39,883 bases of DNA, taken from NCBI GenBank assembly GCA_009995705.1, contig JAADBR010000022.1, positions 1 to 39,883 of the forward strand, written 5' to 3'. Origin of the DNA: Microcystis aeruginosa W13-11. GTDB taxonomy: Bacteria; Cyanobacteriota; Cyanobacteriia; Cyanobacteriales; Microcystaceae. Below are positions 26,004 to 33,136 of this stretch, piece by piece. Within the stretch, counting starts at the first letter, position 1, and each line of letters starts with the position of its first letter. The notes under the pieces are model-generated. The model was not told where the DNA came from and searched no databases. It saw only the letters and a list, made by a program, of their open reading frames with translations. The translations under genes and the position numbers were made by a program.

Positions 26004-27631
26004 GATCGCACCTCTCCTTGAACTGAACCAAAGTTAATTTTCGTGCCAACCGCAAGCTTGATGCTGCGCCCAGGATCGATTTGCTTTTGCTGCCCGATAG
26101 GTAAAGTAGCTATCCAAAATTGATTGGAACAGTTTTGCAACCCTAAAATGCTGGGATCTTTGGGATTAGCATTCACTTCAGCGACTATTCCATTAGCACT
26201 TTGCGCCACCAACCCAGGAATCTCCCCTGCCCGCAACCGAGTCCCGACAGTTAAAGGAATTGTCTTCTGCTGAATCCGCAGCGAAAAGGGAGCTTGAGGT
26301 AGGATCGGTGGATTGTAATACTGAGTCGCCCAATTCTGAGAACGAATTGGTGAAAGTTGCCGAGCTTTCAGAATGGCTGCCATTAAGAAGGCATAAGCTA
26401 AAATTCCGGCAAAGGCAGTGACGAGATTGCTGATAGCACCAGAAGCGTTCCAAAGGGCGTGCAGTGCTGATGCTGTCAAGTAGCCTATAGCCAAGATTGA
26501 CCAACGTCTAGACGGTTTCAGGACGCTTAAGCCGATGAAATAACCAAAATAGCCGCTATAAGCCATGTGTCCAGCTACAGAACCAATAATTCGAGGAATG
26601 AGTAATTGTATCCCGATTAATTCTCCTGCGCCTTCCCCTGCCTGAGTTGCTACCTGCTGAATCGCTCCAGGCACGTACTGTCCCAGGGTTTCTAGGAGGG
26701 TAAAGCCAGCAGCAGAGGCAGTTGCTAAGAGAATGCCATCAAGGGGTTCCCAGACACCCACTCGCTCTCGCCAAGGGGTTCTGAGCATTCGTCCTATCCC
26801 CAGCGCAAGGAAGACAGGTATGGCTTTGAGGAGTTCTTCTGCCATGCCTGCACCAAAAAAATAGTGGATAAACGAAGAAAGAAATCCTATTTCTGTTCCT
26901 TCTGTCGGTATTTCTCCTGGCAGGATTTGACGGAAAACCAAGGCAAATAGCGACCAAATAGGACTTAGCAAGAGTAAAATGGTAGTTATTGCCGATCCTA
27001 TCAGCAACCACCAGGGTTTTTGTTTGCCGCCCAATTGATAGACGAAGTAGTAGCCTGCCCCAATCAGATAGACTGCTAATAGGGCATTAAATAGGTCAGG
27101 ATTACCGATCGCAGCAAATAGTCCGACGACTAATAACACGGTAAGGACACCTGGTATCAGGTAAGCTTTTTTAAATAAATCCTGCCTTGTCGCGATGATG
27201 GGCAGCATTTGACTCAAATGAAGGGAGTCGCCAGGTTGGATATTTAAAGGACGACCAGGAAGTCCTGGATTGCTAACTTGACATTCAAAGACGAATTCTA
27301 CACCCTGCTGACCGAGAGAAATGCGATCGCCTAATTGTAATGTCCGACAACCTTGCAGTTGCTGGTTATTAATATAAGTGCCATTGGAACTCCCTAAATC
27401 ACAGATTTGCCAAGAAGGAGGACTTCCTGAAGGCATGACGGGACGAATTTCTAGATGGCGACTAGAGACTCCTGGATAGTTGGTGGAGTTGAGAACAATT
27501 TGACAGGTTGCATCTCGTCCAATGACAATAGATTGATTAGTTGATAAGGGATGATGAGTATGGGCAGTGTGAGCGGCTGCTTTAGGGTAAATTTGTCTTA
27601 AATAAGCGTTGTACTGAGGTTGTTGTGTCAT
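26000..27631 (-). CDS. FHA domain / PrsW-family intramembrane protease fusion
   Basis: A 543-residue protein. An N-terminal FHA domain (about residues 33-118) shows the phosphothreonine-binding residues: GRD at 39-40, SSRH at 56-59, and SSNGTYIN at 81-88. The middle is a polytopic membrane region of the PrsW type, a glutamic/metallo-like intramembrane protease family: AEELLKA (E265, E266, K269), GFTLLE (E314), GHMAYS (H355) and HALWN (H391). Residues about 448-543 are the shared module (NPKDPSILGLQNCS, TKINFGSVQGEVRS). PrsW in Bacillus cleaves an anti-sigma factor. Here the FHA domain suggests docking on a protein phosphorylated by the operon's kinase; that is inference. Confidence 0.85.
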   Translation of the reverse strand: MTQQPQYNAYLRQIYPKAAAHTAHTHHPLSTNQSIVIGRDATCQIVLNSTNYPGVSSRHLEIRPVMPSGSPPSWQICDLGSSNGTYINNQQLQGCRTLQLGDRISLGQQGVEFVFECQVSNPGLPGRPLNIQPGDSLHLSQMLPIIATRQDLFKKAYLIPGVLTVLLVVGLFAAIGNPDLFNALLAVYLIGAGYYFVYQLGGKQKPWWLLIGSAITTILLLLSPIWSLFALVFRQILPGEIPTEGTEIGFLSSFIHYFFGAGMAEELLKAIPVFLALGIGRMLRTPWRERVGVWEPLDGILLATASAAGFTLLETLGQYVPGAIQQVATQAGEGAGELIGIQLLIPRIIGSVAGHMAYSGYFGYFIGLSVLKPSRRWSILAIGYLTASALHALWNASGAISNLVTAFAGILAYAFLMAAILKARQLSPIRSQNWATQYYNPPILPQAPFSLRIQQKTIPLTVGTRLRAGEIPGLVAQSANGIVAEVNANPKDPSILGLQNCSNQFWIATLPIGQQKQIDPGRSIKLAVGTKINFGSVQGEVRS

Positions 27632-27709
27632 TAGATTTGCCTATTTTCATTGAGGTAAGTGAGGTATTTCTTGATAAATAAAAAATTGGTAATAGCTGCA
27701 AAGGACAAT

Positions 27710-27853
27710 TTAATTTAAGGACAGAAATTTTCTTCCGGTACTGCCCACAAAAAACCTTGAGTAGAGCCTTTTACAAAGTTTAAGATCGTAGTAAACTGAA
27801 TGACTGTACTGGGTAAAGATTTCTTTGAGTTTTTGTCGTGGTAAGCTGTTCAT
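27710..27853 (-). pseudogene. Truncated, frameshifted copy of the helical N-terminal module
   Basis: From an ATG at 27853 the frame reads MNSLPRQKLKEIFTQYSHSV, clearly like the starts of the 29036 and 24309 genes. After about 30 residues the homology moves to another frame (LLKVFCGQYRKKISV lies in the +2 frame), while the original frame reads LYSRFFVGSTGRKFLSLN and stops. Everything beyond ~50 codons is missing. A dead remnant of a fourth module copy. Confidence 0.75.
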
Positions 27854-27902
27854 ATTTTTTTTGGCAATCAATTGAAGATTAGTGAAATAGTGAAATAGAA
27901 AA

Positions 27903-29036
27903 TTATTCTGTATAATTTTTATAATCTTTAAACTTATAGTCATTGACTCCTGGGAAAACCAAAAACTTAATGGCATTAACCTTATAATTATCACCAGAGC
28001 ATTCCATTTCATCAGACTTTTCAAATTCAAATCTTGTGTTGGTAGCACAAAATGAAAAATCATCAGATCCCCACTTAATATTGTTTATTTGTCCATGAAT
28101 GTAGATATCTCCTCGCTCGTTAAAATCTACCAAGACTTTTGTACATTCTCCTTTTTTAATATTCCACCATCCTCTTGATTTCCATCCGTCTCCGTCCCAA
28201 TACATAATTGCGGCATCAATTATGTCATTAGAAGTTTGATTGCAAAGGTTTAAATAAGTATCTCCAGATATATTAAGATTATTCTCTAGATTATTCTCAA
28301 CATTTTCTAGAGTATTTTGAAAATTTTGTACTTGATTATAAAGCGAATATATATTATTTGTAAGATTCTCAACTTTTTGATTATGTTCAGTTATAAGATT
28401 CTCAACAAAATTCCCCATTTGTTGATTTTTTTGATAAGCATAAATTCCAAGTAAAAAAGCGACTAATGCTGAAATACCAGCCAATATAGAAACAAAATTG
28501 GCAGCAAACTTATGGGCTGATTTATGATTAATATTTTGCCGTTGTCTGGCTGTTTTTATTGCTTCATTTAGCTTGCCTACTTCTTGTTTCCATTGCTGTA
28601 TTTCTTGCTGAGATTGATCTAATTTTTTTTCATATTCTTCTCTTTGTTTTTGCTCTTTTTCTGCTTGTTGTTGTCGTTCTAAAATTAATTGCTGTTGACT
28701 CTGAAAGTCATTTTTGGTTCGTGGTTGGGAAATCACCCCTAATGCTAATCCCCAAGAATCTACAGCCCAGTAAGCAGATTCCTCAGCCATTCCTAGCTCA
28801 TCTTGTAATCGCTTTGTAAGCTTGGATAAAATAACTGCTTGAGGAATCTGATTCTGGGATTTTAGCAACTCGGTAGCCACGCCTTTTTTAAGAGCATTCA
28901 CTAAAAGAAAGACTTCCTTGCTATATTGCCCACAAAAGTCCTTTAGTAATCCTTCACAGCGTTGAGGGTTGTCAGAAACATCCTGTCCGTACTGGGTAAT
29001 AATTTCACAAAGCTTTTGTCTAGGTAACTCGTTCAT
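27903..29036 (-). CDS. Membrane protein: helical module, coiled coil, DUF1036-like domain
   Basis: A 377-residue protein. Residues 1-104 are the shared module (MNELPRQKLCEIITQYGQDV ... AEESAYWAVDSWGLALGVIS). A Gln/Glu-rich coiled coil (about 113-165), one membrane helix (FVSILAGISALVAFLLGIYA, about 178-197) and an Asn-rich second coil (about 200-250) follow. The C-terminal part has the DUF1036 pattern: LNLCNQTSNDIIDAAIMYWD, WKSRGWWNIKKGECTKVLVD and Cys pairs near FSFCATNTRF. The ATG overlaps the stop of the upstream zinc-protein gene as ATGA. The C-terminal domain is probably extracytoplasmic; its role is unknown. Confidence 0.8.
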   Translation of the reverse strand: MNELPRQKLCEIITQYGQDVSDNPQRCEGLLKDFCGQYSKEVFLLVNALKKGVATELLKSQNQIPQAVILSKLTKRLQDELGMAEESAYWAVDSWGLALGVISQPRTKNDFQSQQQLILERQQQAEKEQKQREEYEKKLDQSQQEIQQWKQEVGKLNEAIKTARQRQNINHKSAHKFAANFVSILAGISALVAFLLGIYAYQKNQQMGNFVENLITEHNQKVENLTNNIYSLYNQVQNFQNTLENVENNLENNLNISGDTYLNLCNQTSNDIIDAAIMYWDGDGWKSRGWWNIKKGECTKVLVDFNERGDIYIHGQINNIKWGSDDFSFCATNTRFEFEKSDEMECSGDNYKVNAIKFLVFPGVNDYKFKDYKNYTE

Positions 29037-29278
29037 AGGTCTTTTCCTGCGCTCAAGCTTTCGATGTAACCACTAATTTGAGCTTTAGTTCCACACCAAG
29101 TACAGGTATGAAAGCTACCCTGCTCTCCTCCACAAGACACTTTATTACAGCGAGAGAATAAAGAACTCCCGCATTTAACAAAGCTCTTTTGTTCGCAGTA
29201 AGAACAACCCGGATAAGTATCATCTACCACGATATTAGGAGTAGTCATGGGGCCTCTCTCATTTTCAGTCTCTAGCAT
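29033..29278 (-). CDS. Small Cys-rich zinc-binding protein, TerY-C-like
   Basis: An 81-residue (or 71-residue) protein dominated by zinc-finger spacing: GCSYCEQKSF, SRCNKVSCGG and FHTCTWCGTKAQI, that is, several Cys pairs ending in CTWCG. This resembles the TerY-C metal-binding domain that is normally fused to the C-terminus of TerY-type vWA proteins; the vWA protein here lacks it. The ATG at 29248 has GAGAGG just upstream and may be the true start; 29278 is the longer option. It lies between the phosphatase gene and a module gene, overlapping the latter by 4 bases. The TerY-C match is by pattern only. Confidence 0.7.
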   Translation of the reverse strand: MLETENERGPMTTPNIVVDDTYPGCSYCEQKSFVKCGSSLFSRCNKVSCGGEQGSFHTCTWCGTKAQISGYIESLSAGKDL

Positions 29279-29371
29279 TGGGCCTTAAGAATAAATAAAC
29301 TTTACAGATAAAACTCTTTCTACCCTTTTGAGAAAAGGCGAAACGTGATTAAGTGTAAAACTTATTGATGC

Positions 29372-30682
29372 TTACTGCGTTGGAATAGGTGTTGGTACTT
29401 GAGATGGTGTTGTTTCTGGTGGGGGAGAGGAGGTATTGGAAGAACTATTGAGAGGTTGAGATTGACCTTTTCCTCCGCTCTTTGGCTCTTTCAGTTCATT
29501 CAACATCTTCTCAACCTTATTAAGACGAAAAAAAAGGTAACTACTGAGGGCATTACTAACTAAAAAAGTGCCTATTATTAAACTAAAGCCCCATATAAAC
29601 CCCCAATAAACGGCTTTTTGGGTTGTGTATTGTTGTTGTTTAAGATCATTTACCGTACTCTCAATTCCTGAGATATCCTTTTGTTGTCTCATGCTGGACT
29701 CCTTAACTACTGTAACCTGCCTACCTAAATCTTCTACACGGTCTGTTAGATAGTCCCGATCATCTTCCTCAAGTCTTTTAATCATTCCTAGAGTGATGTC
29801 ATCTCCGCTGCCTTTTTCTGAAGTCTCTTGAAGAAATCCTTCTAATTTTTGTCGGACTTCTTCAGTCAGATTTGACTTGAACATCTGTCGATAATCTTGA
29901 CCAATTTTAAAAAATCCTTCATCAGTAGAAAAAGAATTAGAATAGCCATCAGTAGAAACCAGAATTAAAGCAGGTATTTCTTTGGGCGTACTTTGTGGAT
30001 ACAGTTTTATATGAACCTGAAATTCATTCCATGCCTTATTCATACAGAGTGAAGTTGTCTCATTGGCAATTAGGTTGGGATCCCGCTCCAAAGGTCGAGT
30101 CGTATTTCCCTTAGAATCCACCTCAAGAATGTCCCCATCACCTAACTGAATATAGACAATGAAAGAATCGGTCACTAAAACTGCCAAGACGGTAGCCCCA
30201 TAAGCGAGAAAATAATTATTTTCAACGGCTTGCCAAGCAGCTTCTCCATCTTTATGAACAAGAATCTGTTTCTCTTCATCAGTAAAGTTGGGTTTATTAG
30301 TTAATTTTTCTTCATCATTTTCTGACAAACCCAAATCTTTATTGACAGCTTTTCTCCACTCATTGACAAGTCTCGGTGGTAGAAGTCTTTGGGCTGCATC
30401 TTTGAGTGCTGAGAAATTAATATCACTTGATTGACTGCTCAAGAAAAATTCTTGAATTACTTTAATTGCCGTTTCAACAGCAAAACGAGAGCCTCTATCG
30501 CTGCGAAAACTTTTAGCACTGCCATGGCCATCTGATACAGCTAAAATCAATGGCAGACCGATGCCTGATTCTGGAAACCAGCGAATGGCATCCTGATTGG
30601 GCAATCCAGAACGCACATGAGAGGCTCCTTTGACAGATTCACCAATGCACCGCCATTTTAGTTGGGGCATATTTTCTTTCAT
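29372..30682 (-). CDS. PP2C-family Ser/Thr protein phosphatase with membrane helix
   Basis: A 436-residue phosphatase, phosphatase arm of the triad. The PP2C core (about residues 8-320) has GASHVRSGLPNQDAIRW at the front, the metal-binding AVSDGHGSAKSF (DGHG 51-54), YIQLGDGDILEVD, LVSTDGYSNSF and GSGDDITLGMI. A short coiled coil (about 325-350), one membrane helix (GFIWGFSLIIGTFLVSNAL, about 358-377) and a Ser/Pro-rich tail follow, so the catalytic part is tethered to the inner face. GGAGG precedes the ATG. The gap to the upstream vWA gene is only 12 bases. Confidence 0.92.
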   Translation of the reverse strand: MKENMPQLKWRCIGESVKGASHVRSGLPNQDAIRWFPESGIGLPLILAVSDGHGSAKSFRSDRGSRFAVETAIKVIQEFFLSSQSSDINFSALKDAAQRLLPPRLVNEWRKAVNKDLGLSENDEEKLTNKPNFTDEEKQILVHKDGEAAWQAVENNYFLAYGATVLAVLVTDSFIVYIQLGDGDILEVDSKGNTTRPLERDPNLIANETTSLCMNKAWNEFQVHIKLYPQSTPKEIPALILVSTDGYSNSFSTDEGFFKIGQDYRQMFKSNLTEEVRQKLEGFLQETSEKGSGDDITLGMIKRLEEDDRDYLTDRVEDLGRQVTVVKESSMRQQKDISGIESTVNDLKQQQYTTQKAVYWGFIWGFSLIIGTFLVSNALSSYLFFRLNKVEKMLNELKEPKSGGKGQSQPLNSSSNTSSPPPETTPSQVPTPIPTQ

Positions 30683-30694
30683 GAGTCCTCCATT

Positions 30695-31390
30695 TTACCA
30701 GACATCAGATGCACTATTGATAACATTTTGAGGCACTGGAATTGGGACATTTCCGCCTCCAAAATTAGAGTTTTTGGTTTGACTGCTAGGAGAAGACGCA
30801 GCTTTTAAAACAACAGTAGAAACCCATTTAATCTGTTTGACTAGATTTTCGGGACTATTAGATTGAAGAGGCCTTAGTTCTGAGTGTCCAATAAACTTCT
30901 GCAATGGTTCATGATCTGCATCTCCACCAACTGCGATTGCAATTCGTACAGCCTTCTTGCCCCAAGGCTGTTCCATCAAGTGTCTCAGTCCACTGCTAAA
31001 GTCGTCAGTCGGCTGACCGTCAGAAATCAGCACTAAAACAGGGGGAAGCGCTCGGTCAGTCATGGGCGGTATTTTAAGTTGGTCTGCAACCATAGAGAGG
31101 GCTTTACCCATATCTGTGACACCATCAGAGGTCAAATCTGTCCACTTAAAATTTTCAACTGGTGTAGGTTGAGCTATGTGCCACTGCGCTCCACTAGAAA
31201 ATTTAAGGGCGCGAACTAATACTTGTGCATTGGGATTCTCATTTGCTTCTTTTTGCATTAAGGGAATTGCTTCACGAATGGCTGTATTGAGAACCTGGAT
31301 TTTGCCGTTTACAGACATAGAACCAGAACAATCACAAATCCAAATAAAATGTAAGGGGCGGGTTGACAACCCTTCACCTGGTAGTGGCAT
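30695..31390 (-). CDS. von Willebrand A domain protein, TerY-like
   Basis: A 231-residue protein consisting of one vWA domain. All metal-site (MIDAS) parts are visible: WICDCSGSMS (DxSxS, about residues 18-27), the threonine in SDGVTDMGKAL and the aspartate in VLISDGQPTDD. Such cytoplasmic vWA domains bind partners through a divalent metal. In TerY-P triads this protein is paired with a PP2C phosphatase and a kinase, exactly the neighbours here, but the usual C-terminal zinc domain is missing. The start is the ATG at 31390, nine bases after AAGGAG; a TTG at 31396 lies too close to it. Confidence 0.9.
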   Translation of the reverse strand: MPLPGEGLSTRPLHFIWICDCSGSMSVNGKIQVLNTAIREAIPLMQKEANENPNAQVLVRALKFSSGAQWHIAQPTPVENFKWTDLTSDGVTDMGKALSMVADQLKIPPMTDRALPPVLVLISDGQPTDDFSSGLRHLMEQPWGKKAVRIAIAVGGDADHEPLQKFIGHSELRPLQSNSPENLVKQIKWVSTVVLKAASSPSSQTKNSNFGGGNVPIPVPQNVINSASDVW

Positions 31391-31447
31391 ATTCAATATC
31401 TCCTTGATTCAGTAAAAAAAGTGGATTTCTAAACAGGGAATAACATT

Positions 31448-32779
31448 TCAAAGACGAATCTCACCTTCTGCTTTGCCGAAGTTGATCTTTGTTCCTACAG
31501 CCATAGTTGCACTGCGTCCTGGTTCGACATCCTTAACTTGATTATCAGCCGTAGTACAGAGCCATTTTTCTCGCATAAGATTTTTAATTCCCCAAATATT
31601 AGGATCAGTGGGATGTCGAGTGACTTCAGCGACTGGTTGAGAAAAGTCAAACAATTTTACATTAATATGATGGGGAAATAGCTTGGTATCGTGATTCAAC
31701 ATAATGATATTTTTGTCAATGCGAATTCGAGGGGGCAAGCGAATTTCTTTCTGACATGACCAACAAGGGTTGGGTTTACCGCCTGATGCTTTTATTACAT
31801 CAGGATCGTAGAAGTTCTCAGCACCACAGTGAGGACAGTAGATGATAGAATCGCGCAAGTTTACCATTGCTCCCCGCCACTCTGACTCCCTGACGCGGCC
31901 ATTTTCTGGATCTTGAATACCTTTGGTAAATGCCTTGGTAAACAGTTCGCGGAGAAATTGTGGATAAATAGGCCAGAAGGCAAGGGCATTATCATGGTAG
32001 CCGCGTACTGGTGCATTGGAATTGTCTTTGGGGTCAAAAACGAACACCGCCTCAGTACCATAAAGCTTATTCATCGCTGGAGCGTCCAGACATTTGATTT
32101 CGGTTTCTTTCTTTCCTTCCAAGGGGTGATGGATCATTAACATATAGAACAGTAAAACTGCCAAAGAGTACAAATCCGTTTGCGTACTCGGTCTCGCTTG
32201 TTCAGTAATGATTTCTGGTGCTATAAAGCGTGGTGTTCCCATAACACCACCTTCTTGATCCCCATTGATGGTGACGTTATCGTTATCACAGATTAAAACA
32301 TCCCCAGTGTTGGGATTAAAGAAAACATTACCGAAAGAGATATCGCGGTAACATAACCCTTTGGCATGAAGTTGAAAAAAGCCATCGGCCAGTTCAAATC
32401 CTGCGGTTGCTAAAGCTCTGAAGGTGGGTTCTGGTTTAATGCGCCGTTTCATTAGATCGACAAAGCCTTTATATTGAGGTTCTCGCAATGGCATGACATA
32501 GCCAAACCCTTCTATGCCAGGCTCTGATACAATATCTATAGGCCACAGAAAGCGATCACTCGGTGCGCCAGACTGGATCGCCGCCTCAAGCCGTTCGTAC
32601 TGGCGAGGATCTGCCTGAATGGAGTGGGAGTAATACCATTTCAGTGCTACAGACTGACCAGCTAAATTAGCTCGATAGACTTCTCCTTGACCGCCACCGC
32701 CAAGTAATTGCTCTACCGTGCAAGGGGTTTGAGAAGATTCTGTATGGACTGTCTGTCCAGATTTGAGTAGGTCACTCAC
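31448..32779 (-). CDS. Ser/Thr protein kinase with zinc ribbon and FHA-like C-terminus
   Basis: First gene of the operon, 443 residues. The kinase domain (about 20-310) has the glycine loop GGGGQGEVY (27-35), Lys47 in VALKWY, a catalytic loop YRDISFGN (144-151, Tyr for the usual His), metal motif DND (165-167) in place of DFG, and APE (187-189). A two-knuckle zinc ribbon follows (C315/C318 and C339/C342). Residues about 350-443 match the C-terminal module of three downstream membrane proteins (TDPNIWGIKN, TKINFGKAEGEIRL). The start is GTG after AAAGGAGG. The protein is soluble. This architecture matches kinases of the TerY-P triad; targets unknown. Confidence 0.92.
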   Translation of the reverse strand: MSDLLKSGQTVHTESSQTPCTVEQLLGGGGQGEVYRANLAGQSVALKWYYSHSIQADPRQYERLEAAIQSGAPSDRFLWPIDIVSEPGIEGFGYVMPLREPQYKGFVDLMKRRIKPEPTFRALATAGFELADGFFQLHAKGLCYRDISFGNVFFNPNTGDVLICDNDNVTINGDQEGGVMGTPRFIAPEIITEQARPSTQTDLYSLAVLLFYMLMIHHPLEGKKETEIKCLDAPAMNKLYGTEAVFVFDPKDNSNAPVRGYHDNALAFWPIYPQFLRELFTKAFTKGIQDPENGRVRESEWRGAMVNLRDSIIYCPHCGAENFYDPDVIKASGGKPNPCWSCQKEIRLPPRIRIDKNIIMLNHDTKLFPHHINVKLFDFSQPVAEVTRHPTDPNIWGIKNLMREKWLCTTADNQVKDVEPGRSATMAVGTKINFGKAEGEIRL

Positions 32780-32900
32780 CTTGTTCCTCCTTTTTAGGGT
32801 AACTTAAGCAAATGGAATGTTTTTGAAGGTGATTCTTCTTTCTTATAGCTCAATTAAATATAATTAATCCACTCCTATTACATTTTTTTACTAAAAATTT

Positions 32901-33087
32901 GGTTCTTCGGTTTGTGTTATGCAATGGACGGGGGTTATAAGGGATGGAACCCTTATATAAAAAGGCATTTAGCGATTTTTGTCAATTATTTTTGATCTAG
33001 AGCGAACTAATCAATTAAGTCTCTTGCCAGATCAGGATTTAGTTGATTTATGCTCCCCTATCGAACCATACCAAGTAACGAAGAACC
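32901..33087. mobile_element. MITE-like element, right copy
   Basis: A 187-bp partner of the copy at 20894-21080. It begins GGTTCTTCGGTTTG and ends CCAAGTAACGAAGAACC, so the outer nine bases are perfect inverted repeats (GGTTCTTCG / CGAAGAACC), as in ISL3-like ends. An ATTT on each side could be a 4-bp target duplication. It contains the hairpin TATAAGGG/CCCTTATA. It has no transposase, so it is non-autonomous. It lies upstream of the kinase gene and may overlap promoter territory. Confidence 0.72.
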
Positions 33088-33136
33088 ATTTCTTGGGTAA
33101 TTATTGCCTAACCCACCCGCTCAATAGTCTTAATTT

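Noticed and set aside
28064..28819. Hydrophobic frames opposite and beside the coiled-coil gene
   Set aside because: Antisense or shifted readings of low-complexity Gln/Asn-rich coding sequence with no ribosome binding site.
29033..32779. Classical tellurite-resistance operon
   Set aside because: No TerD/TerZ/TerB or TerC-like gene is present; only the TerY-P-like triad is.
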